Shown: positions 15,756-24,249 of the stretch, in pieces | Layout: each line of letters starts with the position of its first letter | Position numbering within the stretch: position 1 is the stretch's first letter | From: Chitinophagaceae bacterium | GTDB taxonomy: Bacteria > Bacteroidota > Bacteroidia > Chitinophagales > Chitinophagaceae | NCBI GenBank assembly: GCA_947447825.1 | Contig: CANFLL010000030.1 | Span: 1 to 42,505, forward strand | DNA: 42,505 nt | Reading direction: 5' to 3' | Made by a program: the position numbers and the translations under genes | The notes under the pieces: generated by a model | Databases searched by the model: none | Seen by the model: the letters and a program-made list of their open reading frames with translations, nothing else | Told to the model about the DNA's origin: nothing

Positions 15756-16340
15756 TTAAAACTCTCCTGTTAGACTGTAATAAATCCAAATCAAAATCCC
15801 TCCACCCACAATTTGCTTTAAAGTTTTTATAGCTTGAGAAATCTGATTGCGTGCCACTTGATACTGAATCTGCATGATATCGCATATTTCCTCATAACTT
15901 AAATTAAGGTAATACTTTAAATAAATTATTTCTCTCTGCCTATTTGGCAACTTTTCCAAGGCAGCTATAAGTTGAGATACTTTTCGCTTTCCCTCTTCAT
16001 CAGTAATTATAAAAGCTTCATGGCTAATCTCAAAATTTAGGTTCAATTGTCCGTCAATGCTATTTATCTTCTTTGCTTTTTCTATTACTTTAAGCAATTT
16101 ATATTTCATTGCTTTAATCAAATATGCCTTTATTGAACTTACAGGAGGTGGTGCTTTTTGATGCCATAAATCTAGAAATAGCTCTTGCATAGTATCCTTA
16201 ATCACCTCAGTATCGTCTGTAAATTTGCAGCCGTATTTAAATAATTCAGAAAAGTATTTGCAAAATAATTCTGCCAAAGCCTCTCTATTGCCTTGTCTGA
16301 ACCGTTCCCAAATAAATATGTCATTTTCCTTGTCTGTCAT
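15756..16340 (-). CDS. ECF-type RNA polymerase sigma factor (Bacteroidota FecI-like)
   Basis: A sigma-70-family extracytoplasmic-function sigma factor of 194 residues. Region 2 appears as YGCKFTDDTEVIKDTMQELFLDLW (about residues 35-58; written here only by its ends YGCKF and LFLDLW). Region 4 carries the helix-turn-helix LPNRQREIIYLKYYLNL, SYEEICDIMQ and QVARNQISQAI (about 122-165). It is transcribed away from the FecR-like anti-sigma gene with 74 bp between them, so the two probably share a control region. By analogy with FecIR-type systems it should drive the susC-susD genes once the anti-sigma releases it. Confidence 0.9.
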   Translation of the reverse strand: MTDKENDIFIWERFRQGNREALAELFCKYFSELFKYGCKFTDDTEVIKDTMQELFLDLWHQKAPPPVSSIKAYLIKAMKYKLLKVIEKAKKINSIDGQLNLNFEISHEAFIITDEEGKRKVSQLIAALEKLPNRQREIIYLKYYLNLSYEEICDIMQIQYQVARNQISQAIKTLKQIVGGGILIWIYYSLTGEF

Positions 16341-16414
16341 TATTTTTTATTTTCTTATGTTACATTTATGCTTTTAATGGCACAAGTTCATAAAATAAGC
16401 AGAAAAGTATAGCT

Positions 16415-17413
16415 ATGAAACAAATTGAAGAAATTTTGGAAGACGAGGGTTTTATTGATTGGGCCTCGAACCTAAATTCTCAACAAGCTCTTGAATGGAA
16501 GCAATGGATGGTGGGACATCCAGAGCACAAAAGCGATGTTGATGATGCAGTAAAGTTATTAAAAAAAATGAAACTGAATGAAAAAGATGTGGAAGAATCT
16601 ATTATTCAGGAAGAAAAAAACAAATTAATAAATGCATTATATGTTCCTGGTGAAAGAACAAATGTTATTTCTATTAAGAAGTACAAATGGGTTATGACAG
16701 CCGCTGCTTGTTTATTACTAGTAATTTGTGGGGCTTATTTGTTCAATCTTATCTATGGAACAACCAAGATACAAACAAATTATGGTGAATTGGCCGAACG
16801 CAGTTTGCCAGATGGCAGCTCAGTTATTTTAAATAGTAACAGCTCCATTCAATATGCTGCAAAGTGGGATAACAACAAAGAACGTGAAGTTTGGATTAAA
16901 GGAGAAGCCTTTTTTCACGTAACTAAAAAGGTTGATCACAAGCGTTTTGTAGTTCATACGGATAAGTTTGACATTGTTGTTACAGGAACAAAGTTTGATG
17001 TAGAAAACAGAAAGAACATAACTACAGTAATGCTAAAAGAAGGTGGGGTAACTATTCACTTCCCTAATAGGGATGATATAAAATTAAAGCCAGGTGAATA
17101 TATTGAACTCAATAATAGCCAAACAGATTTAAGCCAAGTTAAGCCTTTAATTGCTAAGGAAGATAAAGTTTTAGCTTGGGTAAATAAGAAACTATATTTT
17201 GAAAACACAAATATCCTCGAAGTCTGCGATAAAATTAAAGAGCTTTATGGTCTGCAAATTGAGATCAATGCTGATACTGCACAACTGAAAAATAAAACAG
17301 TAACAGGAATTTTACCTAATGATAATCTGAATGTATTAATTGAGTCGTTAGAGGCAACTTCAGAGTTAAAAATGATTCGTAATGACAATAAACTATCGAT
17401 AAGCTTGCGCTAA
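16415..17413 (+). CDS. FecR-family anti-sigma factor
   Basis: An inner-membrane signal transducer of 332 residues. A cytoplasmic N-terminal part with the helical anti-sigma region (residues 1-85) precedes one transmembrane helix (about 89-110, WVMTAAACLLLVICGAYLF). The periplasmic FecR domain follows, with SLPDGSSVILNSNSSIQY (about 130-147), WIKGEAFFHV (160-169), FDIVVTGTKFDV and VMLKEGGVTI. The C-terminal DUF4974-like part (LYFENTNILEVCDKIKELYG) is typical of Bacteroidota FecR proteins and contacts the STN domain of the partner transporter. It lies 33 bp upstream of susC and forms one operon with susC and susD. Confidence 0.92.
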   Translation: MKQIEEILEDEGFIDWASNLNSQQALEWKQWMVGHPEHKSDVDDAVKLLKKMKLNEKDVEESIIQEEKNKLINALYVPGERTNVISIKKYKWVMTAAACLLLVICGAYLFNLIYGTTKIQTNYGELAERSLPDGSSVILNSNSSIQYAAKWDNNKEREVWIKGEAFFHVTKKVDHKRFVVHTDKFDIVVTGTKFDVENRKNITTVMLKEGGVTIHFPNRDDIKLKPGEYIELNNSQTDLSQVKPLIAKEDKVLAWVNKKLYFENTNILEVCDKIKELYGLQIEINADTAQLKNKTVTGILPNDNLNVLIESLEATSELKMIRNDNKLSISLR

Positions 17414-17446
17414 CAAAGGAATTTATTAATTAAAAAAAGACTGTTT

Positions 17447-20400
17447 ATGAGATTAACTTTTATTGTACCCTGTAGATTAATTTTTGTTTTAGTGTTGTCA
17501 GTAATAGCAAAGATTGCAGTTTCTCAGTCGGATAATCAATACAAAAATGTATTTCACTATGCTGTTAGTAAACAGTATCTTGATCAAAATCTACAACAAA
17601 AACAGAAGAAAAGTCTGTACACAATCTTAAAAGATCTTAACAAAACAAAAGGCTTTTACTTTTTATTCAGTGATTCCACTATTGCTAATAAACAGGTAAA
17701 TTCACCAGATATGAATGGAGAGATAGAAGAAATTTTGTCTGACATTTTGAAAAATACTGGCTTAAAGTACAGAAAGATAACTAAAAACACGTTTGTAATA
17801 ACTGTAGATAAAAATTCATCAGCCAAAGCTGAGAGTGATTTGTTGTATAATTTGATTGAGACACCTTTAGGAGAAATTAGATTTGCTTCAATCAGTTCAG
17901 AATATTTCTTACCAATGAAACGTATTACAGGTAAGATTGTTTCAAGTAAAGATGGTGCGCCAATTGAAGGAGTATCTGTTAAGGTAAAAGGCAAAAAGAT
18001 TGGTACAATCACTAAGTCAGATGGCACCTTTTCCTTGGAAGTACCAGATAATGCTACAATAGAATTCTCAGCAGTTGGTTATTTGACTACTTCTACCAAA
18101 GTAAATGATTCCGGATTAGTAAGTATAACGCTTCAAGAAGCTGCTGCCGATCTTGATGATGTTGTTGTAGTTGCTTATGGCACACAGAAACGTTCCACTT
18201 TCACAGGTGCGGCAACAACGGTTAATAATCAAATGATTGAAGATGTGCCACGTACCTCTTTTCAAGAAAGCTTACAGGGTAATGCGGTAGGGGTATTGTC
18301 CACAAATGGTTCTGGTCAACCAGGTGGTGTACCATCAATCAGAATTAGAGGGATTGGTTCTGTAAGTGCTTCTTCAGCTCCTTTGTATGTTATAGATGGA
18401 ATACCCGTTGTTTCTGGTGATATTTCTAACGGATTTAATTCTAATACTATTGCTGCTTTAAACCCATTAGACATTCAAAGTACTGTAATTTTGAAGGATG
18501 CTGCTGCAACGGCACTATATGGTTCTAGAGGTGCAAATGGTGTTATATTGGTAACCACCAAGAGAGGAAAAGCTAGTAAAACAACATTAATTGATAGCAG
18601 AATTCAAACTGGAGTAACATATAATAATACTTTAAACAATCCTTTGTTCAAAACCCTTACTACCTCTCAAATGCTGGAATACTTGAGAGATGCATGGAAA
18701 AACTCTCCTACTTACAATAAAGGTGACTTCATTACAGATAAGGACGGATTGCTTGCTAATGTTCCAGACACAACTCACAATACTGATTGGTTTAAACAAG
18801 TTCTTCGTACTGGAAAATATTCTAATGTCTCAATTAGTGCCAGTGGCGGAAATGAAAAAACCACATTCTATGTATCAGGAGGATTTTATCAACAAGATGG
18901 GATTCAAAAAGGTACGGATTACCAAAAAATAACAACCCTAATTAATATTTCTCATAAAGTATCAGACAAATTCTCTTTGAGTGCCGGCATTTCAGGCACA
19001 TATCAATTGGCAAATAGCTCCATTGTAGGTGCTGTTTTTCAAAACCCTACAAGGGCAATGTATCGTTTGCAAAATTGGCTTACGCCAACAAATACTGATG
19101 GCTCATATCGAACTGATTACAATAATGGATACAATCCTGTAGCAATTCAAAGTACTGATATAAGACGTACCACTACTTATGTATTGAGAGGAACTACTAA
19201 TGGAATTTATAAAATAGCTAAAGGACTTACCTACGAAACAACTTTGGGCATTGATTTTAGTCATGCCTACAACCTCTCTTACAATGACCCTCGTTATGGT
19301 AATGCTAATGCTGCGGCTGGTGGATCAATTAGTAATTACGCTGGGGATATTGCAAATTGGATTTGGACAAACATGGTTCGTTATAAGAAAACAATTAATG
19401 GCAGTAATAACTTCGAAATATTTGGTGGTTATGAGGCTTCCAAAAGAACAGACGCTAATATTAATGCAACTGCTTTTAATCTTTCACAAATTAATTTGTA
19501 TTCTATTTCAGATGGCGCACGTCCTGGCTTACCAACAAGTAGTATTGAACCAAGTAGTTTAGTTTCTCAGTTTGCAAATGGAACATACAGCTTTAAGAAC
19601 AGATATTTTTTATCCGGCTCTGTTAGAAATGACCGTTCTTCAAGATTTGGTGCTGTTAAAGATGGGCAATTTTGGAGCGTAGGTGCTGGATGGGATTTGT
19701 ATAAAGAGAAATTTTTCAATATAAATTGGATACATGATCTTAAACTTAGAGGTAGTTATGGTTGTACAGGAAATTCTATTGGCTTATCAAACTATGGTGC
19801 TTATGGTTTGTATGATATTACAACTTCCTACAATGACCAGCCCGGTATGACATTTTCTCAATTGAAGAATGATGCGCTTACTTGGGAAAAGAATTATCCA
19901 TTGAACTTTGGACTTGATGTGTCATTTCTCAAAAATAGAATCGCTGCTTCTTTTGATTGGTACTCGCGTAAAACAACCGACTTAATAGTAAATCAAGTAT
20001 TACCAGCAACAAGTGGAGTTACCTCTGTGAGTGGAAATTTTGCACAGATGAGAAACGAAGGTTTTGAAATAATTGTAAATACTGTAAATATTATACCAAA
20101 AAAACAAGGCGGTTTTAAATGGACTAGTCAAGTTAACTTTTCTGTAAACCATAATAAAATATTAAAATATAAAAGATCAACTGCTGGAGATTATGTACGT
20201 GAAGAAGGTGGCGACTTTTATCAATGGTATTTAAAATCATATAGTGGTGCCGATAGTGCTACTGGACAGGCTTTATGGAGAGATTCTGCAAAAGGTTATG
20301 TAAGAGATACTACCAATTGGGGTAGCGGAAGTTATTTTAAGCAGGGAAGTGCATTACCTAAGTTTTATGGTTCTTTCACCAACGTTATAAGCTATAAACG

Positions 20401-20866
20401 CTTTAGCTTAATGGCTCAGATTTACTTCAGCTGGGGGAATAAAATTTATGACCAAAACGGTATTTTTAATAGTTCTGATGGCTCTAATGGATTCAGTGCT
20501 ACTGGCAATGTTTCTTATTATGATTATGTTCATAGATGGAGAAAACCTGGTGATAGAACAGATGTGCCAGCCCCAGTTTATTTTGGCACTCAAACAGGGC
20601 TTTCTAACCAACCTTCTACAAGATTTCTGTATGATGGTAGTTATATAAGACTTAGGGATATTATGCTTTCTTACGATTTTCCTTCCAGTATATTATCAAA
20701 GGCAAGATTATCTACCACGAAGGTTTATCTAAGAGCGAGTAATTTATTCACTTACAGAAAAGACAAGCGTTTGTATTATGATCCAGAAACACCAGTGGAT
20801 GGCACCATCAATTTAAGACCACCTTCCGGTATTACCATACTTTTAGGTGCAAACATTAACTTTTAG
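17447..20866 (+). CDS. SusC/RagA-family TonB-linked outer-membrane transporter with STN signalling domain
   Basis: A TonB-dependent outer-membrane channel of 1139 residues that imports glycans, peptides or similar ligands together with a SusD lipoprotein. Order of parts: signal peptide (IFVLVLSVIAKIAVSQ), STN domain (about 45-125) that signals to the FecR partner, carboxypeptidase-regulatory-like domain (about 160-228, ITGKIVSSKDGAPIEGVSV and FSAVGY), then the plug. The plug shows the SusC hallmarks VVVAYGTQKR, IRIRGIGS, PLYVIDGIPV and ALYGSRGANGVILVTTKRGK, and a 22-strand barrel follows. The STN domain and the linked sigma/FecR pair mark it as a self-regulating transducer. No glycosidase or peptidase is adjacent, so the ligand cannot be inferred. 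Confidence 0.95.
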   Translation: MRLTFIVPCRLIFVLVLSVIAKIAVSQSDNQYKNVFHYAVSKQYLDQNLQQKQKKSLYTILKDLNKTKGFYFLFSDSTIANKQVNSPDMNGEIEEILSDILKNTGLKYRKITKNTFVITVDKNSSAKAESDLLYNLIETPLGEIRFASISSEYFLPMKRITGKIVSSKDGAPIEGVSVKVKGKKIGTITKSDGTFSLEVPDNATIEFSAVGYLTTSTKVNDSGLVSITLQEAAADLDDVVVVAYGTQKRSTFTGAATTVNNQMIEDVPRTSFQESLQGNAVGVLSTNGSGQPGGVPSIRIRGIGSVSASSAPLYVIDGIPVVSGDISNGFNSNTIAALNPLDIQSTVILKDAAATALYGSRGANGVILVTTKRGKASKTTLIDSRIQTGVTYNNTLNNPLFKTLTTSQMLEYLRDAWKNSPTYNKGDFITDKDGLLANVPDTTHNTDWFKQVLRTGKYSNVSISASGGNEKTTFYVSGGFYQQDGIQKGTDYQKITTLINISHKVSDKFSLSAGISGTYQLANSSIVGAVFQNPTRAMYRLQNWLTPTNTDGSYRTDYNNGYNPVAIQSTDIRRTTTYVLRGTTNGIYKIAKGLTYETTLGIDFSHAYNLSYNDPRYGNANAAAGGSISNYAGDIANWIWTNMVRYKKTINGSNNFEIFGGYEASKRTDANINATAFNLSQINLYSISDGARPGLPTSSIEPSSLVSQFANGTYSFKNRYFLSGSVRNDRSSRFGAVKDGQFWSVGAGWDLYKEKFFNINWIHDLKLRGSYGCTGNSIGLSNYGAYGLYDITTSYNDQPGMTFSQLKNDALTWEKNYPLNFGLDVSFLKNRIAASFDWYSRKTTDLIVNQVLPATSGVTSVSGNFAQMRNEGFEIIVNTVNIIPKKQGGFKWTSQVNFSVNHNKILKYKRSTAGDYVREEGGDFYQWYLKSYSGADSATGQALWRDSAKGYVRDTTNWGSGSYFKQGSALPKFYGSFTNVISYKRFSLMAQIYFSWGNKIYDQNGIFNSSDGSNGFSATGNVSYYDYVHRWRKPGDRTDVPAPVYFGTQTGLSNQPSTRFLYDGSYIRLRDIMLSYDFPSSILSKARLSTTKVYLRASNLFTYRKDKRLYYDPETPVDGTINLRPPSGITILLGANINF

Positions 20867-20892
20867 TAAATCACATTTTAAAAGAAATTATA

Positions 20893-22446
20893 ATGAAAAT
20901 ATTTAAAGTTTTTATCCCACTAATAATTGTATTGTTTTTCGGAGTTTCATGTAGTAAGAGTTTTACAAACTTTACTCCTTCAACTTCTATTATTGCCGAT
21001 AGTGCCATTACAAGCCTCTATAATGTTCGTGTTGCTGTAAATGGATTATATTCATTGATGACAAATGATGGGTATTATGGAAGAGTAGCCATATTATTAC
21101 CAGATCTTATGGCAGATAATGTTTATAGAAGCCGCCAATCTGGGGCTAGGTTTACTGGTTGGTCAATTCAATCTTCTGGTTCTGTAACCACTAGCGATTC
21201 CTACGCAAGTGGGCTTTGGGGGCAATTATATTCTGTTATTATTAATGCTAATACCATTATTAATAAAGCACCCTCTCTACCAGCCTCAGGAACAGATTCT
21301 ATCGAGTTACGTCAATTGATTGGTGAAGCGTATGCGGCTAGGGCATTGGCTTACTTTGATTTAGTTCGCTTTTTCTCTTACTCCTACACTAAAATGAACT
21401 ACAATACATCAACAGCTAATTCAACAGATTTAGGTGCAGCTATCGAAACAAATTCTTATCCTAATGATGTGAATGATATAGTTTATCCAGTTAGATCTAA
21501 AATAAAAGATACCTATACTTTTATTGAAACCGATATTGCGAATGCATTAAACTATCTTCCTGTAAAAGGAGATATATGGTCGAAGGGGCAGATTGACCCT
21601 ACTTTATTTAAAATACGTCTGAATGCAATTTCTGTAACTGCATTAGCTGCAAGGGTTTATTTATACGAAGCAAAATATGCCCAAGCAATTCAGGCAGCAA
21701 CTGCTGTTATAAACAGTGGTAGATATTCATTATTGCCAGCTTCCTCTTTGGTAAATGATTTTCATACTAAAGGTAATAACGAAAGCATCTTTGAGCTCGC
21801 AAACACCTCCTTCAACAATCAAGGCACAAATAGTATAGCTTATATTTTTAACCAAAATGGTTATGGCGAAATGCTCGCTCCTGATGAAGTGTATAAAATG
21901 TATGATAATACCGATGCGAGAAGAGACTTTATTACTCTTGGAAAACGCAATAGTTATGGAGGTGAAAATCCATGTTATGTTATTAATAAATATAACAACA
22001 TTAGCAATTACGAAGAGAATATCAAGCTTTTCCGTTTGTCGGAGATGTACTTAATTAGGGCTGAGGCACTAGGATATTCCGATATTCCATCCGCATACAA
22101 TGACATAAAAACTATTGCCCTTGCACGGAATGAAATATTGGGTACTGTTCCAACGAATAAAGTCACTTTTTTCCCTTTAATAATGTTGGAAAATAGAAAA
22201 GAATTTGCTTTTGAAGGACATCGAATTTTTGATTTAAATAGAGTTCATGATCCATCAGCAACTGACAACCCTGCAACAACTTACAACTTTGTTCATTACA
22301 ATTCACAAACAAAAACAATCAATCGTTTTGGATCTTTTTTAACTTCTTCAGGTGTGGAATCCACAACTATAAAACTAAATATATTGCCAATTCCATATTC
22401 TGAAAGATTAAGAAATCCACTATTAATCCAAAATTATAAGTGGTAA
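20893..22446 (+). CDS. SusD/RagB-family nutrient-binding outer-membrane lipoprotein
   Basis: The surface lipoprotein that caps the SusC channel and binds the ligand. The 517-residue product has a lipoprotein signal with lipobox GVSC (Cys20). It contains the SusD helical/TPR scaffold: VRVAVNGLYSLM, IIGxAYAARA-type segment GEAYAARALAYFDLVRFF (about 150-167), ALAARVYLYEAKYAQAIQAA, and the RagB C-terminal block LFRLSEMYLIRAEA (about 377-390), then ENRKEFAFEGHRIFDLNR and LPIPYSERLRNP. It begins 26 bp after susC and closes the operon; a terminator follows. Confidence 0.94.
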   Translation: MKIFKVFIPLIIVLFFGVSCSKSFTNFTPSTSIIADSAITSLYNVRVAVNGLYSLMTNDGYYGRVAILLPDLMADNVYRSRQSGARFTGWSIQSSGSVTTSDSYASGLWGQLYSVIINANTIINKAPSLPASGTDSIELRQLIGEAYAARALAYFDLVRFFSYSYTKMNYNTSTANSTDLGAAIETNSYPNDVNDIVYPVRSKIKDTYTFIETDIANALNYLPVKGDIWSKGQIDPTLFKIRLNAISVTALAARVYLYEAKYAQAIQAATAVINSGRYSLLPASSLVNDFHTKGNNESIFELANTSFNNQGTNSIAYIFNQNGYGEMLAPDEVYKMYDNTDARRDFITLGKRNSYGGENPCYVINKYNNISNYEENIKLFRLSEMYLIRAEALGYSDIPSAYNDIKTIALARNEILGTVPTNKVTFFPLIMLENRKEFAFEGHRIFDLNRVHDPSATDNPATTYNFVHYNSQTKTINRFGSFLTSSGVESTTIKLNILPIPYSERLRNPLLIQNYKW

Positions 22447-22485
22447 AATAGTATAGTCATTGAATTAAATAAAAAATACTTCACT

Positions 22486-22532
22486 AAAAAAGCACCATTA
22501 GCATTTTATTTAAATGTTGATGGTGCTTTTTT
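22486..22532. terminator. Bidirectional intrinsic terminator between susD and tgt
   Basis: AAAAAGCACCAT (22486-22498) pairs with ATGGTGCTTTTTT (22520-22532), the stem extending imperfectly into GCA/TGT around an AT-rich loop. The A-run and the T-run give a usable tail on both strands, which fits its place between two convergent genes. Confidence 0.85.
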
Positions 22533-22568
22533 GTTTTATAATTACTTTACTCTTGCATCCTATCTATG

Positions 22569-23708
22569 CTATAACCGTTGTTTCAATTGTTCTATCATGG
22601 CTGGTTTCCAACTATTAAACGTGTTTTCCACTATCTGTTTCCTTGCCTCAGTAACTAGCCATAGATAAAATGAAAGATTGTGTATACTAGCTATTTGCAA
22701 AGCCAATATCTCATTAGCCACAAATAAGTGACGTAAATAAGCTTTACTGTAGTAGTTGCTAGTAGGGCAGGGGATACCCGAATCGATACAACTAAAATCG
22801 GTAGCCCACTTTTTATTGCGTATGTTTATCACCCCATTCGATGTAAATAGCATCCCATTACGACCATTACGAGTAGGCATCACACAATCGAACATATCAA
22901 CCCCAAGCGATATGTTTTCCAGAATGTTCCAAGGTGTTCCAACGCCCATCAAATATCGGGGTTTGTCCGTAGGCAAAATGTTGCAACAGTGTTCTGTGAA
23001 GTCATACATCATCTGCTCTGGTTCGCCCACACTCAATCCGCCAATTGCATTGCCCACCGCATTCTTACTTGCGATGTATTCTGCAGAGGCGGTTCGCAAA
23101 TCTTTATATGTACTGCCTTGCACTATCGGAAAAAGATTTTGAGTGTAGCCATATTTATCTGGTGTATCTGCCAATCGGGCAACGCACCTGTCTAGCCATC
23201 TATGGGTAAGTTCCATACTCTTTTTGGCGTAGTTATATTCACTTGGATAAGGCGGACATTCATCAAAAGCCATGATAATATCTCCACCAATGCTGCGTTG
23301 AATATCCATTACCCTTTCTGGCGAAAACAGGTGTCTGCTTCCATCAATGTGGCTTTGAAACATGGCTCCTTCTTCTGTTATTTTTCTATTAGCTGCCAAA
23401 GAAAAAACCTGATAGCCACCACTATCCGTAAGTATTGGCCTATCCCAACCATTAAATTTATGTAGTCCACCTGCCGCTTCAAGTACTTCTGTTCCGGGGC
23501 GTAGGTAAAGGTGATACGTGTTGCCCAATATTATCTGAGCCTTAACTTCTTCTTTAAGTTGCTTCTGAGTAACCGCTTTCACACTGCCCACTGTTCCTAC
23601 TGGCATAAATATGGGGGTGTTTATTATGCCATGATCTGTGGTAATAACTCCTGCTCTTGCTTTGCTATTAGTATCTGTATTGATTAAATTAAATTGTAAT
23701 GCAGCCAT
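22569..23708 (-). CDS. tgt: tRNA-guanine (queuine) transglycosylase Tgt
   Basis: Exchanges guanine-34 of Tyr, His, Asn and Asp tRNAs for preQ1, the base-swap step of queuosine synthesis, in the cytoplasm. The 379-residue protein shows PIFMPVGTVGSVKAVT, ILGNTYHLYLRPG, TDSGGYQVFSL (catalytic Asp of the TDSGG motif), GGDIIMAFDECPPYP, GGLSVGEP, PRYLMGVGTP and VDMFDCVMPTRNGRNG (second catalytic Asp). The usual zinc site is only partly kept: the region expected to read CxCxxC..H has CIDSGIPCPTSNYYSKAYLRH, given here by its ends CIDSGIPCP and YLRH. I start it at the ATG at 23708 (MAALQFNL); an in-frame ATG at 23732 adds eight residues unlike the family. Confidence 0.92.
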   Translation of the reverse strand: MAALQFNLINTDTNSKARAGVITTDHGIINTPIFMPVGTVGSVKAVTQKQLKEEVKAQIILGNTYHLYLRPGTEVLEAAGGLHKFNGWDRPILTDSGGYQVFSLAANRKITEEGAMFQSHIDGSRHLFSPERVMDIQRSIGGDIIMAFDECPPYPSEYNYAKKSMELTHRWLDRCVARLADTPDKYGYTQNLFPIVQGSTYKDLRTASAEYIASKNAVGNAIGGLSVGEPEQMMYDFTEHCCNILPTDKPRYLMGVGTPWNILENISLGVDMFDCVMPTRNGRNGMLFTSNGVINIRNKKWATDFSCIDSGIPCPTSNYYSKAYLRHLFVANEILALQIASIHNLSFYLWLVTEARKQIVENTFNSWKPAMIEQLKQRL

Positions 23709-23929
23709 TAGGCAAAAATAGGGGCAAAGCAAAGACGGTGTTGGTTTTGAGACGAATGATTGTGAACATTAGAAATCCATTCAAAAAAAATTAAGCAATT
23801 TTCGCTACAATACAGTATCTCATTGAATTATAATTTTCAACTTCCTTAAAGGTACTCCCGTTTGTGGGGTAAGGAATCTTAAATATGCACACTACTGATT
23901 TGAAGTTTCGGTGCAGTTTCTGAATCATT

Positions 23930-24118
23930 GAGTGATGTCACTTTACTTTCGAGTGACTTCACTTTACTTTCGAGTGACGTCACTTTACTTTTGAGTGACG
24001 TCACTTTACTTTCGAGTGATGTCACTTTACTTTCGAGTGACGTCACTTTACTTTCGAGTGACGTCACTTTACTTTCAAGTGACGTCACTTTACTTTCAAG
24101 TGACGTCACTTTACTTAT
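23930..24118. repeat. Nine-unit 21-bp minisatellite built on a GTGACGTCAC palindrome
   Basis: Nine units of exactly 21 bp start at 23930 and every 21 bases up to 24098, reading GAGTGACGTCACTTTACTTT plus C with few changes: T for C in units 1 and 5, a GACTTC core in unit 2, a T end in unit 3, AAG for GAG in units 8 and 9. Most units contain the 10-bp palindrome GTGACGTCAC, extended to 14 bp (AAGTGACGTCACTT) in units 8 and 9. Because 21 is divisible by three, the array stays open on both strands; the minus frame gives the heptad SKVTSLE with Val and Leu in coiled-coil a and d positions. Confidence 0.95.
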
Positions 24119-24155
24119 CAGTAACCGATAAAAGTAGTAAAATGACAAGGGCATA

Positions 24156-24201
24156 TCAAATTATAGTACATCATCAGTAGTAAGGATGTACTATAATTTG
24201 A
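24156..24201. other. Perfect 17-bp inverted repeat, possible terminator
   Basis: TCAAATTATAGTACATC (24156-24172) and its exact reverse complement (24185-24201) flank a 12-nt loop, 48 bp beyond the stop of the minus-strand secreted-protein gene. The stem is strong but no T-run follows on the minus strand. It may end that transcript, protect its 3' end, or belong to the repeat families of this region. Confidence 0.55.
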
Positions 24202-24249
24202 CTGTTTACTATTTTATTACAGAAAAATTAAAAAATTAAAATTCAGCTG

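Larger units (their letters stand above)
23709..24249. other. 541-bp region between tgt and a secreted-protein gene
   Basis: Apart from the tgt leader, this gap is dominated by the 21-bp minisatellite (23930-24118) and a perfect 17-bp inverted repeat (24156-24201), both listed separately. A minus-strand frame of 91 codons (24154 down to 23879) spans the whole minisatellite and would encode heptads SKVTSLE. I keep it as an unproven gene because it has no visible ribosome binding site or homologue that I recognise. Confidence 0.6.

Noticed and set aside
23928-24180. Two plus-strand frames through the 21-bp minisatellite
   Set aside because: They are by-products of a 21-bp period; their heptads (such as LLSSDVT) are less coiled-coil-like than the minus frame and they have no unique flanking sequence.
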